Position numbers and translations under genes: made by a program | Part shown: piece after piece, positions 1 to 7,781 of the stretch | How positions within the stretch are numbered: position 1 is the stretch's first letter | Layout of the letters: each line of letters starts with the position of its first letter | Notes under the pieces: model-generated | Databases searched by the model: none | Told to the model about the DNA's origin: nothing | What the model saw: the letters and a program-made list of their open reading frames with translations, nothing else | NCBI GenBank assembly: GCA_019912315.1 | Contig: JAIOJA010000042.1 | Location: forward strand, 304,806-368,805 | From: Planctomycetota bacterium | GTDB taxonomy: Bacteria > Planctomycetota > UBA8742 > UBA2392 | DNA: 64,000 nucleotides | Direction of reading: 5' to 3'

Positions 1-2
1 TG

Positions 3-539
3 CGCCGGAGTTGGAACTTGCTGTCGCCTGCCGGACTGGTGGTGCTTGCCACAGGGCTGCTGATGCTTTTCGGGGTCGGTTGGCCGGGCGATCGCGGCAT
101 ACTTGACTACCTTGCACCGCGCGACAACGGCGCACCCACCTACTGGTACATCACGTTTCACGTGAAGCTGGTGTCGGCCACGCTGCTGATGCTATGGGAC
201 TTCTGGATGGGGGCGCAGATTTTCCGCCTGTCACGCGGCGCGGCACCACGCCGTGCATGGGCTCTTGCAACCCTGATGGCCCTGAGCGGCGCACTGCTGG
301 CGTATGTGGCGGCCTGGTTATCCCTGTCCGCACTGGGCCTTGGCATGACTTCGCGTTATGTCGGCTACGGGCTTGTGTTGCTTGCCGTGACCGGCGGGAT
401 AGTGGCCGGACGCAAACTGGGACGTACCGATTCACGCGCCAAGTACATGGCCTTGCACGGTGTCGCGGCGGCGCTGGTAGTGCTGATCGTGATTCTGATT
501 ATCGCGCGCCCTCTCGCGTTTGGTGGTGACACGGTTTAG
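3..539 (+). CDS. Integral membrane protein, 5' end outside window
   Basis: The frame is open to the left edge of the window, so the true start probably lies outside. A TTG at 18 is the first possible start inside. The visible 173 residues form about five hydrophobic segments with short loops: the start to about residue 22, then about 43-68, 80-108, 115-132 and 145-168. A His in the second segment (FHVKL) and an adjacent Trp-rich stretch could bind a cofactor, but I do not recognise the family. The gene is convergent with rsmG, 89 bases away. It is clearly a polytopic inner-membrane protein; the function is unknown. Confidence 0.7.
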   Translation, partial: RRSWNLLSPAGLVVLATGLLMLFGVGWPGDRGILDYLAPRDNGAPTYWYITFHVKLVSATLLMLWDFWMGAQIFRLSRGAAPRRAWALATLMALSGALLAYVAAWLSLSALGLGMTSRYVGYGLVLLAVTGGIVAGRKLGRTDSRAKYMALHGVAAALVVLIVILIIARPLAFGGDTV

Positions 540-628
540 CTGCTGTCGTGAAGTCGCCGGCGTTTTATCGCGGTTCCGTCGCGGGCGACAATACGTGCCT
601 TGGACGCCTGAAGACTTATCATGACCGC

Positions 629-1255
629 CTAAAGCTCGAGCACACAGATGTGCCGCTCGGCGTCGAGTTCGGGCACATCAAACTTCTCAACCTTCCAGCG
701 CTTGAAAGGCTTGCGGCACTCGTTGATCTCTTGCTCGACCGTTGCCATCCGTCCCTTCCAGGCGATGATTCGCGTACCGGGGGCGCGCATGTGGGATGTC
801 GCCTGCACCAGCTTCGCCAGAGTGCCGTAAGCGATGCTGACGATCTGCCCAAAGCTGCGTTTCAGGCCGTTCACGTCCTCGTTCAGGACCATCACTTTTG
901 GGGCGAACTTCTCACAGGCCTGGCGCAGAAACTCGCACTTCTTCTGTTTGCTCTCAATCAGCGTCATGCGCGGCATATCCAGCATGATCGCCAGCGGAAT
1001 GCCCGGCATGCCGCCACCGCTCCCGATGTCCGCGGTTGCCCTTGACGCGTCAATGTAGCGCCAGGGTGCCAGGGCGTTCAGCAGGTTCTTGACCACGGAT
1101 TCGCGCTCGTCGGTGAAGCCGGTCAGGTTGACCTTTTCGTTGTACGCAAGCAGAAAGTCATGAAACCCGGTCAGGCGCGCCAGCGCCTCGGGCCCGTGCT
1201 TGAGCCCGAGTTCATCAAGCCCACTTGTCAGCAGTTGCAGGTTGTCGTTGTTCAC
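629..1255 (-). CDS. rsmG: 16S rRNA (guanine-N7)-methyltransferase RsmG
   Basis: RsmG (GidB) methylates N7 of a conserved guanine in the 530 loop of 16S rRNA using S-adenosylmethionine. The 208-residue length is normal for the family. Visible family features are the N-terminal YNEKVNLTG motif (about 39-46), the SAM-binding glycine loop DIGSGGGMPGIPLA (76-89) and the following acidic motif IESKQKKCEFL (100-110). The C-terminal half has the expected KG and late beta strands. It is the last of three minus-strand genes after an ECF sigma factor and a methyltransferase-like gene. There is no gidA or parAB nearby, unlike the classical gid locus. Confidence 0.95.
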   Translation of the reverse strand: MNNDNLQLLTSGLDELGLKHGPEALARLTGFHDFLLAYNEKVNLTGFTDERESVVKNLLNALAPWRYIDASRATADIGSGGGMPGIPLAIMLDMPRMTLIESKQKKCEFLRQACEKFAPKVMVLNEDVNGLKRSFGQIVSIAYGTLAKLVQATSHMRAPGTRIIAWKGRMATVEQEINECRKPFKRWKVEKFDVPELDAERHICVLEL

Positions 1256-1333
1256 AGACGGAATCTAAGCGTTGAGGGCCCGTCCGGACAGGGCCCGTCT
1301 GATGAGCCGCATCTCGCGACGGCGCAAAACTGG

Positions 1334-1948
1334 TTAGTATTCGCGCCGGAAGGTCAGTCCGACTTCGACAGGATCGTCCGCGATCTCATCCCGGTCGATC
1401 CTGTCGAAATCGAGCACGCCCAGCGCCTCACAGAACCGCTGCTCGTTCCAGCGCACGTTGTACACCGCCCCCTCGGCGGTTTGCCTGAAACCTTCTTCGT
1501 CTCCGAGGCGCAAGTGCACGTACAGCAGCCCGCCCGGGCGCAGGGCCTTGTGGGCGCCGGCAAGGGCGGCAGGCGCTGAGTATCGAGGGATCCGCCACAG
1601 CAGCGTGCCGGCCCATACGCCGTCGAAGGCGCCGCTGTCCACGAGCGGTTGGCGCGGGTCGCCCCGCAGGAAGTGTCCGCCGGGGTAGCGTTGATTGGCA
1701 AGCGCGATCACATTCTCGCCGTCGGCGACGCCAACCGCCGCGCCGCCAAGCTCATCGATCTGTCTCGCGCGCGCCGCCAGATCATCGCCAAGCACCAGCA
1801 CATTCGGCACCGGCCGCCCTGTACGAAACAGAAACTTCTCGACTCGCCTGCGGTCTTCAGTCACGTCTGCGGGCGCTGCTTCCGACGCCAGCAGTTTCGC
1901 GGCCTGCCGGTCAAACGTCTGGAACGAAACGAGAACGGGGTCTTCCAT
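1334..1948 (-). CDS. Class I SAM-dependent methyltransferase-like protein
   Basis: The 204-residue protein has a Rossmann-type methyltransferase layout. A beta strand and loop VLVLGDDLAARARQIDELG (about 51-69) takes the place of the glycine-rich motif I. Then come an acidic second strand (GVADGEN), a motif with FDGVWAG and LLWRIPR, and the post-motif KALRPGGLLYVHLR typical of Methyltransf_11/25 proteins. Motif I lacks the usual GxGxG, so SAM binding is likely but not certain. Its ATG at 1948 lies at the edge of a 13-bp perfect stem described separately. It lies 42 bases downstream of the sigma-factor gene and probably shares its transcript. The substrate is unknown. Confidence 0.75.
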   Translation of the reverse strand: MEDPVLVSFQTFDRQAAKLLASEAAPADVTEDRRRVEKFLFRTGRPVPNVLVLGDDLAARARQIDELGGAAVGVADGENVIALANQRYPGGHFLRGDPRQPLVDSGAFDGVWAGTLLWRIPRYSAPAALAGAHKALRPGGLLYVHLRLGDEEGFRQTAEGAVYNVRWNEQRFCEALGVLDFDRIDRDEIADDPVEVGLTFRREY

Positions 1949-1977
1949 GGTGGCTAACTACCACGGAAGACCCCGTT
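1934..1977 (-). promoter_or_regulatory. Long hairpin enclosing the methyltransferase start codon
   Basis: AACGGGGTCTTCC at 1934-1946 is the exact reverse complement of 1965-1977, giving 13 uninterrupted pairs around an 18-base loop that holds an inner GTGG/CCAC pair. On the minus-strand transcript the 3' arm is the first codons of the methyltransferase (ATGGAAGACCCCGTT). The start codon and region just upstream would be held in the stem and loop. No U-tract follows, so this is more likely a translational control element than a terminator. Confidence 0.6.
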
Positions 1978-1990
1978 GATGAAGAGAAAG

Positions 1991-2581
1991 TTACGCCAAG
2001 CTGGGCTCGCCACTGAAGTAGCCGCGTAGAAACGCCTTGGCGCGCGACAGGCGCGACATGACTGTGCCAACCGGCACGCGAAGGCTCTCGGCGATATCCT
2101 TGTAGCTCTTCTCGCCGACGACGTTCATCAGCAGGACGTCGCGGTATCGCTGGTCCATCTCGCTGAGCCCTTCGCGCAGCTCAAGCGGCAGGCGTTCAAG
2201 AAAGGACTCGTGCTCGATCAACTGCTCCGGTTTCATGTTCAGCAGCTCCGGGTCGTGATCCACGTGGTCACGGTCCTGCACCACTTCTTCCATGCCGGCC
2301 AGACTGGCGCCATCAGGGCGCTTCTTGCGCCTGCGATACTGCGAGATGTAGAGGTTGAACTGAAGGCGAGAAAGCCAGGCTTTCAGGTTCGTGCCGGATT
2401 CGTAAAGGTGAAACTTGCGCAGCCCCAACGTGTAGGTGTCCTGCACCAGATCCTCGGCGTCATTCTGGTTGCGGGTCAGCTTGAGTGCTTTGAAGTACAG
2501 ATAGTCCATCAATGGCAGGGCGGCCCGCTCAAAAGCCTGGCGGTCCCTGTATACGTCTTGCGTAATCTCACTGATCATCAT
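1991..2581 (-). CDS. ECF-type RNA polymerase sigma factor
   Basis: This is a 196-residue sigma-70 family factor of the extracytoplasmic-function class. Region 2 covers about residues 18-90, with the core-binding/-10 segment NQNDAEDLVQDTYTLGLRKF and an aromatic WLSRLQFNLYI stretch. Region 4 covers about 130-190, with YRDVLLMNVVGEKSYKDIAE and the recognition helix VPVGTVMSRLSRAKAFLRG. The linker is acidic (VQDRDHVDHDPELL). Two adjacent ATGs (2581 and 2578) could both serve as start. No zinc-binding anti-sigma factor follows it, unlike many SigR/RpoE-type loci. The target regulon is unknown. It is divergent from the thiolase gene. Confidence 0.92.
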   Translation of the reverse strand: MMISEITQDVYRDRQAFERAALPLMDYLYFKALKLTRNQNDAEDLVQDTYTLGLRKFHLYESGTNLKAWLSRLQFNLYISQYRRRKKRPDGASLAGMEEVVQDRDHVDHDPELLNMKPEQLIEHESFLERLPLELREGLSEMDQRYRDVLLMNVVGEKSYKDIAESLRVPVGTVMSRLSRAKAFLRGYFSGEPSLA

Positions 2582-2617
2582 CTCGTCCCCTTCCCGTAAA
2601 GCATTTGGCTACCTGAC

Positions 2618-2631
2618 TGACCATCCGGTTA
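2618..2631. promoter_or_regulatory. Imperfect TetR-type operator, copy 1
   Basis: TGACCATCCGGTTA fits the dyad TGACC-N4-GGTYA, with one mismatch in the right half. It lies 37 bases upstream of the sigma-factor start in the 252-base divergent gap. The same dyad recurs 66 bases away. TetR-family regulators often bind such TGACC/GGTCA palindromes next to acyl-CoA metabolism genes. No regulator gene is in the window. Confidence 0.4.
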
Positions 2632-2683
2632 GTACATTAATACGATATTCCCGTGAGTAATTGCACCGAAATCGGAGAAAAAT

Positions 2684-2697
2684 TGACCGGTCGGTCA
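2684..2697. promoter_or_regulatory. TetR-type operator, copy 2
   Basis: TGACCGGTCGGTCA is a 6+6 inverted repeat (TGACCG/CGGTCA) with a 2-base spacer. It lies 137 bases upstream of the thiolase start codon, in an AT-richer stretch of the divergent intergenic region. It shares the TGACC-N4-GGTYA pattern with the site at 2618. A TetR-family repressor is the most likely ligand. Confidence 0.5.
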
Positions 2698-2833
2698 TTC
2701 GCGACTCGTGTCATCGCTTCAAGCCTCGATTGTTAGGCACTTTACGATTGCCCTTCGGGACGTTTTCGTTCCCCCCATCTGTTTAATTCATTGCTACATT
2801 GCCGCTTTCACTGACCCGACAGGACCAACCACC

Positions 2834-4015
2834 ATGAAAAACGCCGTCATCTGCGAGGCCGTACGCACCCCCACCGGTAAATTCCAGGGCTCACTTGCTT
2901 CCGTCGAAGCGCCGAAACTTGGCGCGCACGTTGTGAGAGCAGTACTTGAGCGCTCCGGCATCAAGCCCGAGCTCATCGACGAAGTCATCATGGGCAACGT
3001 TTTGCAGGCCGGGCTGGGCCAGAACCCCGCGCGCCAGGCGGCGCTGTTCGGCGGCCTGCCTGACAAGACGCCGGCCTTCACGGTCAACAAGGTCTGCGGC
3101 AGCGGATTGAAGTCGGTCGCCCTCGCCGCGCAGGCCATCCGTGCCGGCGACGCAAGCGCCATCATTGCCGGCGGCATGGAAAGCATGTCGAACGCGCCTT
3201 ACGCCGTACCCAGCGCACGCAACGGCGCGCGCCTTGGCCATGTCCAGATGCTGGACCTGATGATCCACGACGGGCTGTGGGACAAGTACAACGACTTTCA
3301 TATGGGCATCACCGGCGAGCTTGTCGCCGAGGAGTACAACGTAAGTCGCGAAGACCAGGACAAGTTCGCCGTGCAGTCGCACCAGCGCGCGGCAAAGGCG
3401 ATCGAAAGCGGCGCCTTCAAGAACGAGATCGTCCCGTTCGAGATCAAGGGACGCAAGGGCGAAGTGACCGTCTTCGACACCGATGAAGGCCCGCGCGCAG
3501 ACAACACCGTCGAGTCACTAGGCAAGCTGCGCGCCGTGTTCAAGAAAGACGGCACCGTCACGGCCGCCAACGCCAGCAGTATCAACGACGGCGCGAGCGC
3601 GCTGCTTGTGTGCGCGGAAGACAAAGTCAGTGAGCTTGGCGTAAAGCCGATCGCCCGCATCACGGGCTACGCCACCGGCGGCGTGGAGCCCAAGTGGGTC
3701 ATGATGGCGCCCGTCGAGGCCGTGAAGAACCTCGAAAAGAAAACCGGCGTCAACGTGAACGCCTACGACCTGATTGAGCTGAACGAAGCCTTCTCCGTGG
3801 CGGCCGTAGCCTTGCAGCGCACACTCAAGATCGACCCCGAAAAGCTGAACGTAAACGGCGGCGCTGTTGCACTCGGGCACCCGATTGGCAGCAGCGGCTC
3901 GCGACTTCTGGTGACGCTGATGCACGCGCTGAAGAACCGGGGGCTCAAGACAGGCCTTGCGGGCCTCTGCCTCGGCGGCGGCAACGCGGTCGCCGTCAGC
4001 ATCGAGATGCTTTAA
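2834..4015 (+). CDS. Acetyl-CoA acetyltransferase (thiolase)
   Basis: This 393-residue thiolase catalyses reversible Claisen condensation of two acetyl-CoA, or thiolytic cleavage of 3-ketoacyl-CoA. The acylated cysteine is C88 in NKVCGSGLKS. The general-base histidine is H349 in ALGHPIGSSGSR, and the second cysteine is C379 in LCLGGGN. The NEAF motif (LNEAFSV) and GGMESMSNAPY are also present. The frame is open upstream to 2708, but the ATG at 2834 begins exactly where thiolases begin (MKNAVICEAVRTP), so I use it. It could serve ketogenesis, polyhydroxyalkanoate or mevalonate supply, or beta-oxidation; no partner gene is adjacent. Two TetR-like palindromes lie upstream. Confidence 0.95.
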   Translation: MKNAVICEAVRTPTGKFQGSLASVEAPKLGAHVVRAVLERSGIKPELIDEVIMGNVLQAGLGQNPARQAALFGGLPDKTPAFTVNKVCGSGLKSVALAAQAIRAGDASAIIAGGMESMSNAPYAVPSARNGARLGHVQMLDLMIHDGLWDKYNDFHMGITGELVAEEYNVSREDQDKFAVQSHQRAAKAIESGAFKNEIVPFEIKGRKGEVTVFDTDEGPRADNTVESLGKLRAVFKKDGTVTAANASSINDGASALLVCAEDKVSELGVKPIARITGYATGGVEPKWVMMAPVEAVKNLEKKTGVNVNAYDLIELNEAFSVAAVALQRTLKIDPEKLNVNGGAVALGHPIGSSGSRLLVTLMHALKNRGLKTGLAGLCLGGGNAVAVSIEML

Positions 4016-4102
4016 GGGGGTCTGGCTCCGCGAAGTTGCGGTGTCTGACGCCTTTACGCTCGCGAGCTTGTGGCGCCTGCCCGGTCGGGTGTTGCACTTC
4101 AC

Positions 4103-4332
4103 ATGAGGTGTTTCATGGACTGCCATGCGCGAATCACAATCGACCCGGCGATCCGCAGCGGCAAGCCCCGCGTAAAGGGCACGCGCATTACCGTGTACGA
4201 CGTTCTGAGCTACCTCGCGGCGGGGATGACCCCGAGCAGATTCTCGCCGACTTCCCGACACTGAGTTCGGACGACATTCGCGCCTGCCTTTCATTCGCCG
4301 CTGACCGTGAACGCAGATTGGCGATCGCGTGA
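4103..4332 (+). pseudogene. Frameshifted DUF433 antitoxin-like gene
   Basis: Residues ITIDPAIRSGKPRVKGTRIT and VYDVLSYLAAGMTP are read from the frame starting at 4103 (or the ATG at 4115). The continuation EQILADFPTLSSDDIRACLS, ending with FAADRERRL, is in the frame one base over. Together they give a full-length DUF433 (COG2442) protein. The break lies in the CCCC run near 4235, consistent with loss of one C. DUF433 proteins are predicted DNA-binding antitoxins paired with DUF5615 PIN-like toxins, as here. The stop at 4332 overlaps the start of the next element. It is either a recent pseudogene or an assembly error. Confidence 0.75.
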
Positions 4333-4671
4333 GCAGCCGCGCCTTGTTGCTCGAAGAGAACCTGTCGCAAACCCTCGTGAAGGGGCTGGAACAGGACTTC
4401 CCGGCATCGCGCACGTCGTTCAATTCAACCGACAAGCATGCCTGACATTGAGATCTGGCGCTTCGCAGGCGAGCAGGAGTACTGCATCGTGTCGGCGAAC
4501 AGCGATTTCAACCAGCTCGCCTTCGTAAACGGCCCGCCACCACAAGTAGTATGGCTGCGCCTGGGCACGGCAACGACGGAAGAGATTTGCGACTGCCTCA
4601 GGCAGCACAAATCAGCTATCGAAACCTTCCTCGCTCAAGATGAGGAGGCGGTTCTAGAGATTACATCGTGA
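4329..4671 (+). pseudogene. Frameshifted DUF5615 PIN-like toxin gene
   Basis: Three frames are needed to read one DUF5615 (COG4634, Mut7-C-like PIN) protein. The first gives LLLEENLSQTLVKGLEQDFPAS from a GTG at 4329, the second HVVQFNRQAC, and the third PDIEIW...YCIVSANSDFNQLA to a stop at 4671. Both breaks (near 4408 and 4440) are explained by single missing bases. The acidic residues expected in the PIN fold (E in LLLEENLS, D in SANSDF) are conserved, so inactivation looks recent. The GTG overlaps the DUF433 stop by four bases, as in an intact toxin-antitoxin operon. Confidence 0.72.
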
Positions 4672-4795
4672 TCGCACGCTCGCACGCAGGCCCTCAGAAC
4701 CACGCGCCAGAACGTAGCCTGACCTCTCTGGGCTTCCTTGCGGCACATTCGCCGCTAGAAGGCAGGTGAACCGTTCAAGGCTTATGCAGGGCCGG

Positions 4796-5368
4796 TTAGC
4801 GGCTGGATCGAATCCAGTGCGTGTCGAGCAGCCTGTCCATGAACTCGCAGAAATCCAGAAACACCGGCATGGGGCGCCGCGTGATGGTCGTTGTCGCCGA
4901 GTCCAGTGCAACCACACACCCGCAGACGCTGCAAAACAGCACGACCGCTTCGCCCTGCTCATCCTGCACGTGAATCGCATAGGTAGGGTAAAAGCAGTCC
5001 CGCGGCCCACTGCCATCACCAATCGCTACGTATAGATTCCGCAGTACCTCGTGCCTCTCTTCAGCGGAAGCCGGGAACGAGCCGATCGTCCACTCCGTGT
5101 CTTTGAGGCGCCGGATCGCTTCCTGCAGCAGGCCCTCCCGCGTCTCGTCGCGATGCCAGTCGCGCCAGGCCTGCTTGTTCAACGAGTACACCTCGAACTT
5201 GTCGGCAGTCCGCAGAAGCCCGAGAATGCCCGCCGGAATATATTCCTGCACCACTTCTTCATTCGGCGGAGTGGTGGGCGCCGCGGCGGGCGCATTCGAG
5301 ACGTTGGCGCTTCCTCTGCCGCAGCAGGCGGCCGACAGTGCCATCAGCAAGTACAGAGCCCGTCTCAC
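4796..5368 (-). CDS. Predicted lipoprotein with Cys-rich core
   Basis: The 190-residue protein starts at a GTG whose G overlaps the TGA of the upstream phosphodiesterase-like gene (GTGA), so the two are translationally coupled. A signal peptide with a lipobox-like LSAACC (about 11-16) suggests a lipid-anchored periplasmic protein. It is followed by a Pro/Ala linker. The mature part is a mixed alpha/beta domain with a cysteine cluster (VLFCSVCGCVVALDS) that could bind metal or form disulfides. I do not recognise the family. Coupling suggests it works with the phosphodiesterase-like membrane protein. Confidence 0.75.
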   Translation of the reverse strand: MRRALYLLMALSAACCGRGSANVSNAPAAAPTTPPNEEVVQEYIPAGILGLLRTADKFEVYSLNKQAWRDWHRDETREGLLQEAIRRLKDTEWTIGSFPASAEERHEVLRNLYVAIGDGSGPRDCFYPTYAIHVQDEQGEAVVLFCSVCGCVVALDSATTTITRRPMPVFLDFCEFMDRLLDTHWIRSSR

Positions 5369-7725
5369 TTCACAGTCCAGGGATGGCCGTCCTTTGGGCC
5401 CAGCTCCGGCATGGGCACACCCAGATGGTTGATGGCGGTCAGGCCCACGTCGATCAGGCCGAACCTTGACGCGTCAAGCTTGCGGTTGCTGAAGATGACG
5501 CCGGGCACAAGTTTCGGGTCGAAGCTGCAGTGGTCACCGGACCAGTTTCTCAGGTTGTCGAAAATCAGCGGCTCGTCGGCGCCGCCCAGGCTTGTCTGCC
5601 AGCTTACCCGATAACCCGCCGCGTAGCCGATCTGCAGGTCGCCGGCTTCCTCAAGTCTTGATCCTTCCCAGATGTCCTCGCGTTTCCAGACGCCGCTGAT
5701 TACCGGCGTGTTGCCTCGGTCGGTGTCGCGCAATGCCTCCAGCTTGCGGATGATCTCGTCCTTCAGTGCTGCCACGTCATCGGGCTCGACGATCCCCTCC
5801 GGCTCGCGCCCTCTTACATTGATGTAGATCTTGCTGAGCCCCAGCGCGTAGGCGCGCGTCTTTGACCAGTCGTACGGCTCGTAGTAGCCGCTTTCGGTGT
5901 TGAACAACTGCTCCATGGTCGGCGCGCCGGTCTCTCCCTTGAGTACCAGATAGCCGTTGTCGCGCAGCCAGCGGTTGAGGTTCACGGCGCGATAAAATGG
6001 AAGAAACCCGTGGTCGCTGCAAACCAGCAGCAGCGTGTTCGACGGCAACTTGTCCAGCACCTCCCCCACCAGCTTGTCGTACTTGATGTACCAGTCGCGG
6101 ATCGCGTTTCTGTAGGCTTCCGGCGCGTGCGGTTCGTGGTTCGGGTGATTCCCGTCCATGTGCCGCCACATCATGTGGCAGACACGGTCAACCTCGTAGG
6201 TAAAGACAGCCAGCAGGTCCCACTCGGCGTGGCGGTCCAGCAGCCCCAGCACCTGCTCGCGTTTTTCATCAAAGCTGAAGTCGCAGGTCTCAAGAAACGT
6301 GGCGTCGTCGATCACGCCGTCCTGCAAGGCGCTGGTGGCTTCGGCCCAGCCAAGCGTCTGGAACATCCCGAACTGCTCAACAAGCCATGGCGCGAAATCG
6401 ATCGGGCTGGAAATCGCAAATGCTTCCTGCTGTTCCAGTGGGTCGAACATCACCGGCGTCGCGTACAGGCGCACCTGCCTACCGCCGGCCAGCAACTTGA
6501 AGCTGACCGTGCCGTGCAGTCTGGCGAAGCCGCCGATATCAAAATAAACGCGAATGTGCCGCTTCCATTCGCCCGGCAGCAGCGTAATGCTGGGCTCTTC
6601 CGCGACGGCGTCTACAGGCAGGGTCAGCGTGACTCCCCCATCGGCGGTGCGGCGCACGGTAAACGGAATCTCTTCGCGCGGCAGCCGGTTCAGCTCGCCT
6701 TCTTCCCAGCGTTTCCAGCGGTCGCGGTCAAACCTCGCCGGCGGGCCCAGCAGCGCGGCTTCCGCCACGTCGTCTGTGAACTCCAGGCGCTCGATCCGCC
6801 CTGACATTTCGGTCAGGCCGCCAGCCTGCTCGTGATGCGGCTCTGTGAACAACGTGTACGTGTGGAAAGTCCCCATGGCGTCAGGCGTCGCCAGCCCTGT
6901 CGTCATCTTCGAGGCCGAATACTCCTCGGCGGCCGGCCAGCTCACGGGCGCGCCGATCACGCGACTGCGCAAGCCGTGATCGTCGGCGAGTTTCCAGAAC
7001 GTCGTGCCGGAGCGCGAAGTCTCGGGCTGCGGCAATGTCTCCGGCAGGTTGTGCAAGAAGTAGAAAACGCCGAACACCACAGCCAGCCACGGAAATACCC
7101 AGTGGTAAATCTTCAGCCCGTTGCGCGCGCCAAAGTACCCGAACAGCAGCGCCCCCAGCGCCAGTCCACCAAGCCCGAACAGCGCCATGGAGCGGTCAGG
7201 GCTTCCCCCCACCGGCGAAAGCAGAATCATGCCAATGCCGATCATGGCCGGCAGCAACTGCTGCACCTGCTTGCGTCCGTCTTTTGACAGAGTCATCACG
7301 CGCCCGATCAGAAGCGCCACAACAATCAGCGCGATCCCCGCACCAAATGCGTACACCAGACGCAGCCAGGGGTTGCCGCCGGCGAAGGGCTGTTCGTTCG
7401 GGCGTGCCAGTGACAGCTCGGGCTCGTAGCTGCCTTCCTTGCGCTTGATGAATCCGAATATGCCCGTCTTGCCCGGGTTCAAACCCGTCGTCATGGTGGA
7501 CCAGGCGGCCGGGCTCATGGGCGGGTAGCTGGTTTCGAGGGGTGAGTAGTGCCCCCTATCAGCCAGTTTCTTGAAGTTGGGAAGTCGCCCTTCATCCATG
7601 TACTGCTGCGTCAGACGCGCATCAAGTGCGTCCACGCCAAGCACGACGACCTTCTGCGGCTCGTCCTGTGCGGACAGTGCACACGCGAAAAGCAGCAGAA
7701 TCACAAGGATGCAAGCGTTGCGCAT
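5365..7725 (-). CDS. Type I phosphodiesterase-like protein with internal membrane domain
   Basis: This 786-residue protein belongs to the alkaline phosphatase superfamily (phosphodiesterase/nucleotide pyrophosphatase branch). A signal peptide (1-19) precedes the first catalytic strand VVVLGVDALD with metal ligand D32. The nucleophile segment SPAAWSTMTTG (71-81) offers S76/T77. Late metal-binding motifs include DHGF in LLVCSDHGFLPFYRAVNLNRWL. Unusually, four hydrophobic helices (about 121-143, 157-175, 179-199 and 206-225) interrupt the fold between the two catalytic halves, so the enzyme should be embedded in the inner membrane facing the periplasm. The substrate is unknown; related proteins cleave phosphodiesters or transfer phosphoryl groups. 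It is followed by a coupled lipoprotein gene. Confidence 0.85.
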   Translation of the reverse strand: MRNACILVILLLFACALSAQDEPQKVVVLGVDALDARLTQQYMDEGRLPNFKKLADRGHYSPLETSYPPMSPAAWSTMTTGLNPGKTGIFGFIKRKEGSYEPELSLARPNEQPFAGGNPWLRLVYAFGAGIALIVVALLIGRVMTLSKDGRKQVQQLLPAMIGIGMILLSPVGGSPDRSMALFGLGGLALGALLFGYFGARNGLKIYHWVFPWLAVVFGVFYFLHNLPETLPQPETSRSGTTFWKLADDHGLRSRVIGAPVSWPAAEEYSASKMTTGLATPDAMGTFHTYTLFTEPHHEQAGGLTEMSGRIERLEFTDDVAEAALLGPPARFDRDRWKRWEEGELNRLPREEIPFTVRRTADGGVTLTLPVDAVAEEPSITLLPGEWKRHIRVYFDIGGFARLHGTVSFKLLAGGRQVRLYATPVMFDPLEQQEAFAISSPIDFAPWLVEQFGMFQTLGWAEATSALQDGVIDDATFLETCDFSFDEKREQVLGLLDRHAEWDLLAVFTYEVDRVCHMMWRHMDGNHPNHEPHAPEAYRNAIRDWYIKYDKLVGEVLDKLPSNTLLLVCSDHGFLPFYRAVNLNRWLRDNGYLVLKGETGAPTMEQLFNTESGYYEPYDWSKTRAYALGLSKIYINVRGREPEGIVEPDDVAALKDEIIRKLEALRDTDRGNTPVISGVWKREDIWEGSRLEEAGDLQIGYAAGYRVSWQTSLGGADEPLIFDNLRNWSGDHCSFDPKLVPGVIFSNRKLDASRFGLIDVGLTAINHLGVPMPELGPKDGHPWTVK

Positions 7726-7781
7726 GGTTATGGTATTGACTAATACTGGGGGCCGCTCACGACCTTACCATTCGGAAATCA

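Noticed and set aside
548..1045. 165-codon plus-strand frame opposite rsmG
   Set aside because: It is the antisense shadow of rsmG; it has no ribosome-binding site or recognisable motif.
3518..4435. 305-codon minus-strand frame over the thiolase
   Set aside because: Long antisense frames are common at this GC content; the thiolase on the other strand has full family motifs.
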